DNA of 64,000 bases from Actinacidiphila glaucinigra (GCF_900188405.1 NZ_FZOF01000008.1:62001-126000); one strand, 5' to 3'. Counted from the first letter of the stretch, positions 36,319 to 46,735 are shown. Numbers and translations: made by a program. The notes: generated by a model not told the origin, from the letters alone.

Positions 36319-37395
36319 TCAGCCCAAACCGCGCTCCTGCTCCAGCTCCCGCAGCCGGTTCAGGTCGATCATGCTGGTGTCGAAGAAGCTCGTCTCGTCC
36401 AGCGCCGCGCCCTGGCCCTGCTGGTGCTGCTGCGGCATGTACTGCTGTTGCTGCTCGTAGCCGGTCTGCTGCGGCTGCTGCCAGCCGTAGTTCGGGTCGT
36501 AGTAGGCCTGCTGCGGCTGCGCGGCGTACGGGTCGGCGTACTGGCCCTGCTGCTGGTAGGGGTCGGGCTGCTGGACCTGCTGCTGGTACGGGTCGGGCTG
36601 CTGGTAGCCGTAGTCGGGCTGCTGCACGGCGTTCGGGTCGTACTGGTAGTCGCCGGGGGCCACGGGGGCGGCCAAGCCCGCGAGGTACTCGGCGTCGGAC
36701 TGCCCGGGGACATGGCCCTCGCCGTCCGTGTCGTGGGCCAGGCCGGCGCCGAGCTCGTCGACGGGGCGGTGGCCGGTCAGCTTCAGGCGGCCCCGTCCGA
36801 CGGCCTCCAGGGTCTTGCTGAGGACCGCCTCGAAGGCGCCCAGCTTGGCGTCCACGTACTCGTCGGCGCGGCGGCGCAGCGTCTCGGGGTCGCCGCTGCG
36901 CTCCGGCGCGTCGTCGTCCTCGTACGGGTAGCCGTTCTCGTCGAGCGCCGGGCCGTGGCCCAGCAGCTTCTCGCGGCCGCGGTCCACCGAGCCGATGGTC
37001 TTGGTCAGCACGACCTCGAAGTTGGCGAGCTTGCTGTCGACGTAGTCGTCGGCCTCGGCCCGGATCTCGGTGGCCTCGCGCTGCGCCTCCGTGACGATGC
37101 GCTCGGCCTCCTGCTGGGAGCGGCGGGCGATCTCGGTGTCGGAGATCAGCGAACCGCGTTCCGCGTGCGCGGCCCCGATGATCCGGTCGGCCTCGGCCCG
37201 GGCCTCCTCGACCATCTGCTCCCGCCCGCCCAGCAGCTGCTGGGCCTGGGAGAGCGAGTCGGGCAGCGCCGACCGCACGTCTTCGAGCATGTCGAGCAGC
37301 TCGGCACGGTTGACCACGCAGGAGGCCGACATCGGCATGGACCGGGCGGCCTCCACGGCGGCCACGATCTCGTCGAGCTTCTTCTGGACGTCCAC
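36319..37395 (-). CDS. DivIVA-like coiled-coil protein with Gln-rich tail
   Basis: A 358-residue cytoplasmic protein starting at a GTG (DVQKKLDEIVAAVEAAR). Residues 50-120 are a strong coiled coil (QMVEEARAEADRIIGAA and on), resembling DivIVA and ATP synthase b-type stalks. Two segments, 113-147 and 176-209, are an internal duplication (DDYVDSKLANFEVVLTKT against DEYVDAKLGAFEAVLSKT). From about 255 to 335 the chain is made of Gln, Pro, Tyr and Asp repeats such as QQPDPYQQQ. It ends in a charged helix. I infer a polar-growth or scaffold role from similarity only. It is 11 bases after the start-side neighbour coaD. Confidence 0.8.
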   Translation of the reverse strand: MDVQKKLDEIVAAVEAARSMPMSASCVVNRAELLDMLEDVRSALPDSLSQAQQLLGGREQMVEEARAEADRIIGAAHAERGSLISDTEIARRSQQEAERIVTEAQREATEIRAEADDYVDSKLANFEVVLTKTIGSVDRGREKLLGHGPALDENGYPYEDDDAPERSGDPETLRRRADEYVDAKLGAFEAVLSKTLEAVGRGRLKLTGHRPVDELGAGLAHDTDGEGHVPGQSDAEYLAGLAAPVAPGDYQYDPNAVQQPDYGYQQPDPYQQQVQQPDPYQQQGQYADPYAAQPQQAYYDPNYGWQQPQQTGYEQQQQYMPQQHQQGQGAALDETSFFDTSMIDLNRLRELEQERGLG

Positions 37396-37405
37396 GTCCC
37401 AGACT

Positions 37406-38509
<1,104 letters not shown>

Positions 38510-38570
38510 TCACTCGTCTCGTGGGCGGGGAACGGCGCCTGCGCGGCGCCGCTCCCCCACGATACGTAGG

Positions 38571-39116
38571 TCAGTCCCGGCCCTGCTCGCCCCCGGCCTC
38601 CGGCAGGGCGGAGCCCGGCACGCCTCCCACGAGCGCCGGCGAGGCGTAGCGCGACCAGGACAGGCAGCCGTCGGGCGGGCAGTGCTCGGGGCGGCGCGGG
38701 TCGTGACCGAGCTCACGCAGCTTCGTCCGGACGGAGTCGGGCGTGCGGCCGAAGCGCGCGGCTATGCGGGCGATGGACTCGCCGTCGTGGAACCGGCGGA
38801 GCAGTTCCTCCTCGTGCTGCGGCACCCAGGGCGCGCCGTGCCCCGGGAACAGCTCGCGCAGCACGTCGCGGTCGGGGATGGGCTCGGACACGTCGGCCAC
38901 GAGCGCGAGGGCGCGCAGGGCGCGGTTGAGGGCGATGCGCAGGGACGGGACGTCGGTCAGCGGCAGCGTGAGCGTGCCGGAGGCGAGGAGGGTGTCCGGG
39001 TCGTCCTCGGACCAGCCGGCCAGGGTCAGGGTGACGGTGGTGTCGTCGTCGCTGGAGAGCTCGATCCGGAAGACCTTCTCACCGAGCGGCAGTTCGTTGA
39101 GATGACGGAACGACAT
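38571..39116 (-). CDS. Conserved hypothetical protein with C-terminal HTH
   Basis: A 181-residue protein. The first 95 residues form a beta-rich acidic domain (FRIELSSDDDTTVTLTLAGW). Residues 105-145 look like a helix-turn-helix (RRFHDGESIARIAARFGRTPDSVRTKLRELG). A short Cys-containing tail HCPPDGCLSW follows. This could be a DNA-binding regulator; no target is known. The ATG at 39116 has GGGGG eight bases upstream; an alternative lies 15 bases further. It sits between rsmD and recG. Confidence 0.75.
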   Translation of the reverse strand: MSFRHLNELPLGEKVFRIELSSDDDTTVTLTLAGWSEDDPDTLLASGTLTLPLTDVPSLRIALNRALRALALVADVSEPIPDRDVLRELFPGHGAPWVPQHEEELLRRFHDGESIARIAARFGRTPDSVRTKLRELGHDPRRPEHCPPDGCLSWSRYASPALVGGVPGSALPEAGGEQGRD

Positions 39117-39211
39117 GAAATCAGCCCCCAAAGGTCCAACTACGCCGATTCCCGAGCGGATCGGCGCGGACTGTGTCCATTCTCCCAGGGGGCACTGACA
39201 ATGACGGCCCG

Positions 39212-41419
39212 TCAGCCCTTGTCGAGATACTGCTCGCGGTCCGCGTCCACCAGGCTCTCCAGCGCGCTGCGCAGATCCGGCTGGCCCGCCAGTTCGGGGT
39301 CCGCGGCGACCAGCGAGGTGGCCTCCTCGCGGGCGGCGGCGATCACGTCCTCGTCGTCGATCACCGTCAGCATGCGCAGCGACGAGCGCGTCCCGGACTG
39401 GGCCTGCCCCAGCACGTCGCCCTCACGACGCTGCTCCAGGTCGATGCGGGACAGCTCGAAGCCGTCCAGCGTCCCGGCCACGGCGTCCAGCCGGGCGCGG
39501 GCCGAGGTCGCCTCCGGCATCTCGGACACCAGCAGGCACAGACCCGCCGCCGAGCCGCGGCCGACGCGGCCGCGCAACTGGTGCAGCTGCGAGACGCCGA
39601 AGCGGTCCGCGTCCAGGATCACCATGGCGGTGGCGTTCGGCACGTTGACGCCGACCTCGATCACCGTGGTCGCCACCAGGACGTCGACCTCGCCCGCGGC
39701 GAAGCGGCGCATCACGTCGTCCTTCGCCTCCGGCTGCATCCGCCCGTGCAGCACCTCCACCCGCAGCCCCGCCAGCGGCCCCTTGGCGAGCTGCTCGGCG
39801 GTGTCCAGCACGGCCAGCGGCGGCCGCCGCTCCGCCTCGTCCTCCGCGGACTTCTTCTTCGGCGCGTCCGCCTCGTCGTCCGAGTCGCCGATCCGCGGGC
39901 ACACCACGTACGCCTGGTGCCCGTTCTCGGCCTCCTCGCGCACCCGCTCCCAGGCGCGCGAGAGGAAGTGCGGCTTGTCCTTGGCGGGCACGACGTGCGT
40001 CGCGATCGGCGAACGGCCCGCCGGCAACTGGTCCAGCACGGAGGTCTCCAGGTCGCCGAAGACCGTCATCGCCACGGTCCGCGGGATCGGCGTCGCCGTC
40101 ATCACCAGCAGGTGCGGCGGCTGCTTGGCCTTGCCCCGCAGCGCGTCGCGCTGCTCGACGCCGAAACGGTGCTGCTCGTCCACCACGACCAGACCCAGGT
40201 CGTGGAACTGCACCTTGTCCTCGATCAGCGCGTGCGTGCCCACGACGATCCCGGCCTCGCCGGTCACCAGGTCCAGCAGCGCCCGGCGGCGGGCGGCGGC
40301 CCCCATGGAACCCGTCAGCAGCACGATCTTCGTGCCCAGGTCCGAGCCGCCGAGCATGCCGCCCTCGGCGAGGTCGCCCATCATCTCCGTGATCGACCGG
40401 TGGTGCTGCTGCGCCAGCACCTCCGTGGGCGCCAGCATCGCGGCCTGACCGCCCGCGTCGACCACCCCGAGCATGGCGCGCAGCGCCACCATCGTCTTGC
40501 CGGAACCCACCTCGCCCTGCAGCAGCCGGTGCATCGGGTGGTCCGTCGCCAGGTCCGCGAAGATCTCCGCCGACACCTTCTGCTGGCCCTCGGTGAGCGT
40601 GAACGGCAGCCGTGCGTCGAAGGCCTTCAGCAGGCCGTCCTCCGCCGGTGCGCGCGGCACGGCGGGCAGCGCGTCGTCCGCGGCGCGGCGCCGCGCGAGG
40701 GCCACCTGCAGCACGAAGGCCTCGTCCCACTTGAGGCGCTCCTTGGCGATCATGATGTCCGCCTTGGACCGCGGGCGGTGGATCTTCTCCAGCGCCTCCG
40801 GCAGCGCCGCGAGCCCGCGCGACTCCCGCAGCGCGGCGGGCAGCGGCTCACCCGTGCCGGACCACTGCGTGGCCCCCAGGGAGGTCAGCACCGTGTCCAC
40901 GGTCTTGGCGATCGTCCACGAGTTGACCTGCTTGCACGCCGGGTAGATCGGGATCAGCCGGCCCGCGAAGGCGTCCACGGCCTCCTTGCCGTCCTCCGCG
41001 TCCAGCAGCTGGTACTCGGGATGCGCCAGCTGCAGGGCCCGGTTGAACACGGAGACCTTGCCGGCGAACATGCCGCGCCGGCCCGGGAGGAGGTCGTGCT
41101 CGGGTTTGAAGACCCCCCGGCCGAAGAAGACCAGGGTCAGCGAGCCGCTACCGTCGGTGACGACCACCTCCAGGCGCGCCTTGCCTGGGCCGTACGTCTT
41201 CTTCGTCGCCTTGGCGACGCGGGCCACGACGGTGACGTGCTCGTCGAGCGGAAGGTCGGACAGGCGGGTCAGCTCGCCGCGTTCCGCATAGCGGCGCGGG
41301 TAGTGGTGCAGCAGGTCACCGACCGTGCGCAGGTCGAGGTGGTCGGCGAACACCTTTGCGGTGCGGCCGCCGACGGATTTTGCGAGCGGTTCGTCAAGGG
41401 CAGCAGACATCGCGTCCAT
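39212..41419 (-). CDS. recG: ATP-dependent DNA helicase RecG
   Basis: A 735-residue branch-migration helicase that rescues stalled forks. The wedge/OB domain comes first (DLLHHYPRRYAERGELTRL). Helicase motifs are GEVGSGKTMVALRAML (I), VVVDEQHRFGVEQR (II), MTATPIPRTVAMTVFGD (III) and QLHQLRGRVGRGS (VI). A charged insert (DDEADAPKKKSAEDEAERRP) between motifs is unusual but in frame. Start at the ATG at 41419; the ATG at 41410 is almost as likely. Confidence 0.96.
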   Translation of the reverse strand: MDAMSAALDEPLAKSVGGRTAKVFADHLDLRTVGDLLHHYPRRYAERGELTRLSDLPLDEHVTVVARVAKATKKTYGPGKARLEVVVTDGSGSLTLVFFGRGVFKPEHDLLPGRRGMFAGKVSVFNRALQLAHPEYQLLDAEDGKEAVDAFAGRLIPIYPACKQVNSWTIAKTVDTVLTSLGATQWSGTGEPLPAALRESRGLAALPEALEKIHRPRSKADIMIAKERLKWDEAFVLQVALARRRAADDALPAVPRAPAEDGLLKAFDARLPFTLTEGQQKVSAEIFADLATDHPMHRLLQGEVGSGKTMVALRAMLGVVDAGGQAAMLAPTEVLAQQHHRSITEMMGDLAEGGMLGGSDLGTKIVLLTGSMGAAARRRALLDLVTGEAGIVVGTHALIEDKVQFHDLGLVVVDEQHRFGVEQRDALRGKAKQPPHLLVMTATPIPRTVAMTVFGDLETSVLDQLPAGRSPIATHVVPAKDKPHFLSRAWERVREEAENGHQAYVVCPRIGDSDDEADAPKKKSAEDEAERRPPLAVLDTAEQLAKGPLAGLRVEVLHGRMQPEAKDDVMRRFAAGEVDVLVATTVIEVGVNVPNATAMVILDADRFGVSQLHQLRGRVGRGSAAGLCLLVSEMPEATSARARLDAVAGTLDGFELSRIDLEQRREGDVLGQAQSGTRSSLRMLTVIDDEDVIAAAREEATSLVAADPELAGQPDLRSALESLVDADREQYLDKG

Positions 41420-41585
41420 CTTTGCGCACCCCGCGGACAATGTGGTGCCTGTGTGTCGCGTGCGGCGCCGCCGCTGTGCCGGCGGCCGACCTGGGGCCGC
41501 CTCCGTCTTCCCTTCAGCCCGGCACGGGGTGTGCCGGGCGGACGCCTGAGGCGCGCGCCCGGCCCGGCACACCGTGGTCATCCGG

Positions 41586-42413
41586 TCACTTGACGTCGAC
41601 GTGGTCGCCCGCGGCGACGACGGGGGCGGCGGTCGGCGAACCGATGAAGTTGAAGCGGTAGTAGCCGTCCTGGGCGGCCTTGACCGTGGTCTTCAGCGAG
41701 CCCGTCCTGCTCGACGTGATGCCCTTGACGTTCACGTAGTTGGTCGTGCCCGCCTTGCGGAACTGCAGCGCGACCTTCTGGCCGGCATAGCCGCCGTACT
41801 TGTGCGTCTCCCAGTTCGCCAGGGTCAGGGAGCCGGTGACCGTGATCGTCCTGCCCTTCTTCACCGGCTCCGGAGCGGCGTTGACCGTCACCTTCGAGGT
41901 GCGCAGGACCTTGAAGGTCTTGAGCGCGTCCTTCTCGACGAAATCGCCGTCCTGTCCGACCGCGTAGGCGGCGACCTTCCAGGTGCCCGCCAGTCCGTTC
42001 TTGTAGACGGTTTCCTTCGACGTGAAGCTGTAGGTGAGCGTGCAGGTGTACGTCGCCGCGTTCTTCGCTCCGCACGCCTTGACGGACGTCTCCGCGCCGT
42101 CGACGGCGTTGGGGTACGTGCCGTGGTAGAGCAGCGCGTCGGCGTCGTAGATGCCCGACGGGTCGTTGGCGGTCAGCGTGACCTTGACGGTCAGCTTGCT
42201 GGTCGTGCCGAGCACGACGGGCTTCCCGGCGTTGACGACGACGCTCGAGATGGTCGTGTCACCCTCCGCGTCGTCGGCCGGGGCGGCCGTCCGCTTGGTG
42301 AGGGACGGGAAGGAGAAACCATGTGCGGTGCCGTCGGCGTGCGCGGCCGGCACGGCCAGTGCGGACAGAGCCAGGGCGCCCGAAACGGCTGCCACTGTGG
42401 CGCGAATGCGCAT
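41586..42413 (-). CDS. Secreted beta-domain protein (probably DUF5707)
   Basis: A 275-residue exported protein. MRIRATVAAVSGALALSALAVPAAHA is a classical signal peptide with an AHA cleavage site. The mature part has two Ig-like beta domains, the first with a cysteine pair (SVKACGAK, TYTCTL). TITVTGSLTLANWETHKYGG resembles repeated domains of Streptomyces surface proteins; I believe the family is DUF5707. Its function is unknown. The ATG at 42413 follows GGGGGC by seven bases. Confidence 0.82.
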   Translation of the reverse strand: MRIRATVAAVSGALALSALAVPAAHADGTAHGFSFPSLTKRTAAPADDAEGDTTISSVVVNAGKPVVLGTTSKLTVKVTLTANDPSGIYDADALLYHGTYPNAVDGAETSVKACGAKNAATYTCTLTYSFTSKETVYKNGLAGTWKVAAYAVGQDGDFVEKDALKTFKVLRTSKVTVNAAPEPVKKGRTITVTGSLTLANWETHKYGGYAGQKVALQFRKAGTTNYVNVKGITSSRTGSLKTTVKAAQDGYYRFNFIGSPTAAPVVAAGDHVDVK

Positions 42414-42685
42414 GTGTATGAGCCCCCACATCGATGAGACCCCCGCCGCGTTTCCCCCTGGCAGGAATCATGAATGGTCGAAGCATCGTACGGGCGGCAT
42501 TCATGGTTCGGAAATGCATTCGTGTGACGTACACACGTGCGCGGCGGGACCGGTTGGCGTCGACATCGTCGCAGGTGGCGACGGCAGGGCCGGCGGGTTG
42601 CGGGCTGATGAATTCGCGGTGAAAACACGGCCGGACGTGGCCGCGGCCCGCCGATTTCGCGAGATCGGCGGCTTGACCGGCAGGG
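42414..42685. promoter_or_regulatory. Upstream region of the secreted-protein gene
   Basis: The region contains CGTGTG-ACGTA-CACACG (42521-42537), a perfect six-base inverted repeat, and CATGAATG with CATTCATG flanking about 25 bases near 42469-42505. Its lower G+C suggests the promoter of the secreted-protein gene. No other gene is visible. Confidence 0.5.
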
Positions 42686-44383
42686 CTACTCGACGCCGAT
42701 CAGGAGGGGGCATGTCTCCTGGCCGCCGTCGTAGACGACCGTGTCGACCGCGAGGTGGCTGTCGCGGACGTGCGCCTCGAGGCGGTCCGCCAGATCCGCC
42801 GGCGCGTGGGCCCCGATGACGAGCGTGACCATCTCCCCGCCCGCCGCGAGCATCCGGTCCAGGACGATGATCCCGGTCTCCACGAGGTTGCCGCCGATCA
42901 CCGCGACGTCCCCGTCGATGAGGCCGAGGACGTCCCCGGCCTGGCAGACGCCGGCCATGGTCCAGGATCTGGCCTCCGCGACGGCGAGTTCGGCGTAGCG
43001 GGTGGCGCCGGCCGCGGAGGTCATGGCGACGACGTCCTCGTCGAAGCGCCGGGTGGGCTCGTGGACGGCGAGGGCGGCGATGCCCTGGACCGCGGACCGG
43101 GTGGGGATGAGGGCCACGCGGACCCCCTCCGCGCGCGCCTGTTCGGCCGCGGCGCCCACCGCGTGCCGCAGTTCGACCTCGTTGGGCAGCAGGACGACCT
43201 CGTCGGCGTGCGCGCGGCGGATGGCCTCGGCGATGTCGCCGCTCGCGGGCGGCTCCCCGGGCCGTACGGCGACCACCGTGGCGCCGGCCTGGGCGCAGAG
43301 TCCGGCGAGCCCGTCGCCCCGCACCACGGCGACGACGGCGCGCAGCGCGCGTTCCCCCCGCTCGCCCGCACCGTGCGGGCCGGCCGTCCCGCGGCGGCCC
43401 TGCTCCAGCGCCCGCGCCTGGTCGCCGAAGTGCGTGACCTTGATGCGGTACGGCCGTCCGGCCTCGATCCCGGCCTCGATGGCGGCGCCCACGTCGTCGA
43501 CGTGGACGTGGACGTTCCACAGCCCGTCCCCGCCGACGACCACCAGGGAGTCGCCGAGCCGGTCCAGCCGTGTGCGCAGCGCGGCTACGGCGCGGTCGGG
43601 TGCCTCCAGGAGATAGATCACCTCGAAGCCCGGCCCCCCGGGCACCGCGTGGGGGTCGCCGCCCTCCGTACCGTCCTCACCGGTCGCGCAGCCGTACGGC
43701 ACGACCTGGGACGCGCTCCGGGGCAGCGGCACCCGCAGGACGTCGTCGAGCGGACCCATGGGGGCCTGGCCGGAGACCGCGTCCGCGAGGGCACCCAGGA
43801 CGGCGACGAGGCCGCGGCCGCCGGCGTCGACGACCCCGGCGTCGCCGAGGACGGCCAGTTGCCGCGGGGTCGCCGCCAGCGCGAGGCGCGCCGCCTCGTA
43901 CGCGGCCCGGGAGACCTCGTGGACGTCGCCGTTCACCACGGAGGCGGCCTCCGCGGCCGCCGTGGCGACGGTCAGCATCGTGCCCTCGACCGGGTGCGCC
44001 ACCGCCTGGTACGCGGACTCGGCGGCCCGGCGCAGGGCGGGCCGCAGGTCGCCTGCGTCCTCGGTGAGGACCTCGGCCATGCCGCGCAGGAGTTGGGCGA
44101 GGATCGTCCCGGAGTTGCCGCGCGCCCCGATGAGCGCGCCGTGCGCCATGGAGCGCAGGCACGAGGTGAGGTCCGGGGTGCCGCCCGAGGCGGCGTGGCC
44201 CTCGAAGACCGCGTCCACGGACTGGGCGGCGGACTCCACGGTCAGGAAGAGGTTCGTGCCGGTGTCCCCGTCGGCGACGGGGTAGACGTTGATCGCGTCG
44301 ATCTCCTCGCGTGCCCGCCCGAGCGCCTGGAGGGACAGCCGGCACCATGCGCGGACCGCGGGAGGGTCGAGCGTCGGCGGCAC
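42686..44383 (-). CDS. DAK2 / FakA-like kinase protein
   Basis: A 565-residue protein of the YloV/FakA family. The DAK2 (DhaL) domain holds INVYPVADGDTGTNLFLTVE with the ADP-Mg binding Asp residues, followed by MAHGALIGARGNSGTILAQL. The C-terminal half is DegV/EDD-like. FakA phosphorylates fatty acids bound by FakB/DegV proteins in Firmicutes; the substrate in Streptomyces is unproven. The start is the GTG at 44383, behind a perfect AGGAGG. It is divergent from rpmB; the pair is conserved near recG. Confidence 0.9.
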   Translation of the reverse strand: MPPTLDPPAVRAWCRLSLQALGRAREEIDAINVYPVADGDTGTNLFLTVESAAQSVDAVFEGHAASGGTPDLTSCLRSMAHGALIGARGNSGTILAQLLRGMAEVLTEDAGDLRPALRRAAESAYQAVAHPVEGTMLTVATAAAEAASVVNGDVHEVSRAAYEAARLALAATPRQLAVLGDAGVVDAGGRGLVAVLGALADAVSGQAPMGPLDDVLRVPLPRSASQVVPYGCATGEDGTEGGDPHAVPGGPGFEVIYLLEAPDRAVAALRTRLDRLGDSLVVVGGDGLWNVHVHVDDVGAAIEAGIEAGRPYRIKVTHFGDQARALEQGRRGTAGPHGAGERGERALRAVVAVVRGDGLAGLCAQAGATVVAVRPGEPPASGDIAEAIRRAHADEVVLLPNEVELRHAVGAAAEQARAEGVRVALIPTRSAVQGIAALAVHEPTRRFDEDVVAMTSAAGATRYAELAVAEARSWTMAGVCQAGDVLGLIDGDVAVIGGNLVETGIIVLDRMLAAGGEMVTLVIGAHAPADLADRLEAHVRDSHLAVDTVVYDGGQETCPLLIGVE

Positions 44384-44516
44384 GTGTTCCTCCTGCGGGG
44401 GCGGCCGGGGACCTGGGGTGGGGAGGTGTCCGCACGCAGCGTACTGAGGGCCGGGGCCCTCCGGGCGACCGCCCCGTACCGCTGACCATGGTAATTTCGA
44501 GGGACAGGAGCGGACG

Positions 44517-44522
44517 TAGTAT
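44517..44522 (+). promoter_or_regulatory. Possible -10 element for rpmB
   Basis: TAGTAT lies in the 270-base region between the divergent DAK and rpmB genes, with TTTCGA 16 bases before it. This is a fair match to a housekeeping promoter and leaves a leader of about 125 bases. The leader contains a CCCGGGGCTGTCCCGGG hairpin near 44536-44555. Confidence 0.4.
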
Positions 44523-44653
44523 GCTGCTCCGGTTGCCCGGGGCTGTCCCGGGCCGTCCCTCGGCACCACCGGCTCTTCCTTCATGCACTTGGACGGACGT
44601 CGGGCGCCGCCGGGATTTATCCGTTAGTGCATCTGAAGTCTTTGGAGTGACCC

Positions 44654-44839
44654 GTGGCTGCCAACTGCGACGTCTGCGGCAAGGGGCCGGGCTTCGGCAA
44701 CAACATCTCGCACTCGCACCGCCGTACCCGCCGTCGTTGGAACCCCAACATCCAGACGGTGCGTGCTGTGGTCGGTCGGACGCCGAAGCGCCTCAACGTC
44801 TGCACCTCGTGCATCAAGGCCGGCAAGGTCGCGCGCTGA
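44654..44839 (+). CDS. rpmB: Ribosomal protein bL28 (zinc-binding form)
   Basis: A 61-residue L28 starting at a GTG ([20 protein letters not shown]). The pairs CDVC and CTSC give the zinc-binding version; [16 protein letters not shown] is the family core. In Streptomyces a cysteine-free copy is induced by zinc limitation, so this is the constitutive C+ gene. GGAG lies eight bases upstream. It is convergent with thiD. Confidence 0.97.
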   Translation: MAANCDVCGKGPGFGNNISHSHRRTRRRWNPNIQTVRAVVGRTPKRLNVCTSCIKAGKVAR

Positions 44840-44877
44840 CGCATAGGACGTCGTAGCGCAGCCTTTGCGGCTACTTG

Positions 44878-44906
44878 AGCCGGTCCACCCTCGTGGTGGA
44901 CCGGCT
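44878..44906. terminator. Bidirectional terminator between rpmB and thiD
   Basis: AGCCGGTCCACC (44878-44889) and GGTGGACCGGCT (44895-44906) make a perfect 12-base-pair stem with loop CTCGT, followed by TTTCT on the plus strand. It lies 38 bases past the rpmB stop. Confidence 0.88.
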
Positions 44907-44921
44907 TTCTGGTGTGCTCTC

Positions 44922-44958
44922 CCACCGGATTCCGGTGGATCCCACCGGGATCCACCGG
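44922..44958. repeat. Two mutually exclusive hairpins at the thiD 3' end
   Basis: CCGGTGGATCCC (44932-44943), ACC, GGGATCCACCGG (44947-44958) form a perfect 12-bp stem. The left part also pairs in CCACCGGA-T-TCCGGTGG (44922-44938). Both cannot form at once. It ends six bases before the thiD stop, so it acts after thiD on the minus strand. Confidence 0.7.
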
Positions 44959-44964
44959 CATGCG

Positions 44965-45753
44965 TCAGCGCTGCCGCCAGGCATGATCCACGGGGCCGAT
45001 GCCGCCGCCCAGGGGGAAGCCCGCCTCGATGGCCCCGGTGACGTACTCCTTGGCGGCGTGGGCCGCCTCCGGGACGTCCAGCCCCCGTGCCAGGAACGAG
45101 GCGACGGCGGACGCCAGGGTGCAGCCGGTGCCGTGGGTGTGACGGTTGTCATGGCGCGGGGCGCGCAGCCAGTGCTCGCTGCTGCCGTCGGTGAGCAGGT
45201 CGACGGCGTCGCCGCTCAGGTGGCCGCCCTTGATCAGGACCCAGCGGGGTCCGCACTTGAGGACGGCCGCCGCGGCCTCTCGCATGGCGGGCTCGCCGTC
45301 CACGACGACTCCCGTGATCTGGCGCACTTCGTCCAGGTTGGGGGTGGCGACGGTGGCCAGCGGCAGCAGCCGCGTCCGGACGACCTCGACAGCGTCGGCG
45401 GCGAGCAGCGGGTCGCCGTGCTTGGAGACGCCGACGGGGTCGACGACCACGGGGACGTCGAGCGGGGCGAGGAGTTCGGCGACGGCGGTGACGAGCCCGG
45501 CCGAGGAGAGCATCCCGGTCTTGACCGCCTGGACGCCGATGTCGTCCACGACACTGCGGAACTGGGCCCGTACGGCCTCCACCGGGAGTTCCCAGGCGCC
45601 CTGGACGCCCAGCGAGTTCTGCGCCGTGACGGCCGTGACCACACTCATCCCGTGGACGCCGAGGGCGAGCATGGTCTTCAGGTCGGCCTGGATGCCCGCG
45701 CCGCCGCCGGAGTCGGAGCCGGCGACGGTGAGCACGCGTGGTGGGATCGTCAT
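44965..45753 (-). CDS. thiD: Hydroxymethylpyrimidine (phosphate) kinase ThiD
   Basis: A 262-residue ribokinase-fold enzyme that phosphorylates HMP and HMP-P in thiamine synthesis. [20 protein letters not shown] is the substrate-binding start, [17 protein letters not shown] lies midway, and [18 protein letters not shown] contains the catalytic Cys and anion hole. It follows thiL by 22 bases, forming a thiL-thiD unit. Confidence 0.96.
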   Translation of the reverse strand: MTIPPRVLTVAGSDSGGGAGIQADLKTMLALGVHGMSVVTAVTAQNSLGVQGAWELPVEAVRAQFRSVVDDIGVQAVKTGMLSSAGLVTAVAELLAPLDVPVVVDPVGVSKHGDPLLAADAVEVVRTRLLPLATVATPNLDEVRQITGVVVDGEPAMREAAAAVLKCGPRWVLIKGGHLSGDAVDLLTDGSSEHWLRAPRHDNRHTHGTGCTLASAVASFLARGLDVPEAAHAAKEYVTGAIEAGFPLGGGIGPVDHAWRQR

Positions 45754-45775
45754 ACGGCGAATCTAGTCGCCGCCG

Positions 45776-46735
45776 TCACTCGGCCCCGAAGTGGTCCCAG
45801 CCGCCCGCCTTGTCCCAGGGGGCGCCGTCCACGGTGACCTGGGGCGCCGTGGTGGCCTTCACCACCCGGCCGATGACCCGCCAGCGGGCGGGGAGCTTCG
45901 TGTCCGGGGGGAAGGCGGCGACTATCGCGTGGTCCTCTCCCCCGGTCAGCACCCAGTGCAGCGGGTCGACCCCCACGGCCTGCCCGATGTCGGCCATCTG
46001 CGCCGGGATGTCGATGTCCGCGGAGGACAGGTCTATGGCGACGCCGCTCGCGGCGGCGATGTGGCCGAGGTCGGCGACGAGCCCGTCGCTCACGTCCGTC
46101 ATGGCCGTCGCGCCGAGTTCCGCGGCGGCGGGACCCGCGTGGTACGGCGGTTCGGGGCGGCGGTGGGCCTCGACGAAGGCGCGCGGGGAGCGGAACCCCC
46201 GGGAGAGGACGGCGAGTCCCGCCGCGGACCAGCCCAGCCAGCCGGTGACGGCGACGACGTCGCCGGGGCGGGCACCGGATCGGGTGATGGGTTCTCGGTC
46301 GCGCAGATCACCCAGTGCGGTGATGGAGACCATGATCGTGTCACCGCGGACGACGTCGCCGCCGACCACGGCCGCGCCGGCCACCTGGCACTCGTCCCGG
46401 ATGCCGTCCATCAGCTCGACCGGCCAGGTCACCGGCAGGTCGGCCGGGACGACCAGGGCGAGCAGCACCGCGGTCGGCACGGCGCCCATGGCGGCGATGT
46501 CCGCGAGGTTCTGCGCTGCGGCCTTGCGGCCCACGTCGTAGGCGGTGGACCAGTCGCGGCGGAAGTGCCGCCCCTCCACGAGCGCGTCGGTGGTGGCCAC
46601 CACCCGCCGGTCCGGGGCGGCGACCACGGCGGCGTCGTCACCCGGTCCGAGCCGGACGGCGGGGCTGGAGGTGAGCCGGGCGGTCAACTCCCTGATGAGC
46701 CCGAACTCCCCCAGTTCGCCCACGGTGCCCTTCAT
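45776..46735 (-). CDS. thiL: Thiamine-monophosphate kinase ThiL
   Basis: A 319-residue enzyme that converts thiamine phosphate to thiamine diphosphate. The metal-binding block is VRLGPGDDAAVVAAPDR; ATTDALVEGRHFRRDWS, GGDVVRGDTIMVSITALG and TDVSDGLVADLGHIA follow in family order, with TGGEDHAIV near the C-terminus. The ATG at 46735 follows GGGGAC. It is divergent from the RAM-domain gene. Confidence 0.96.
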   Translation of the reverse strand: MKGTVGELGEFGLIRELTARLTSSPAVRLGPGDDAAVVAAPDRRVVATTDALVEGRHFRRDWSTAYDVGRKAAAQNLADIAAMGAVPTAVLLALVVPADLPVTWPVELMDGIRDECQVAGAAVVGGDVVRGDTIMVSITALGDLRDREPITRSGARPGDVVAVTGWLGWSAAGLAVLSRGFRSPRAFVEAHRRPEPPYHAGPAAAELGATAMTDVSDGLVADLGHIAAASGVAIDLSSADIDIPAQMADIGQAVGVDPLHWVLTGGEDHAIVAAFPPDTKLPARWRVIGRVVKATTAPQVTVDGAPWDKAGGWDHFGAE

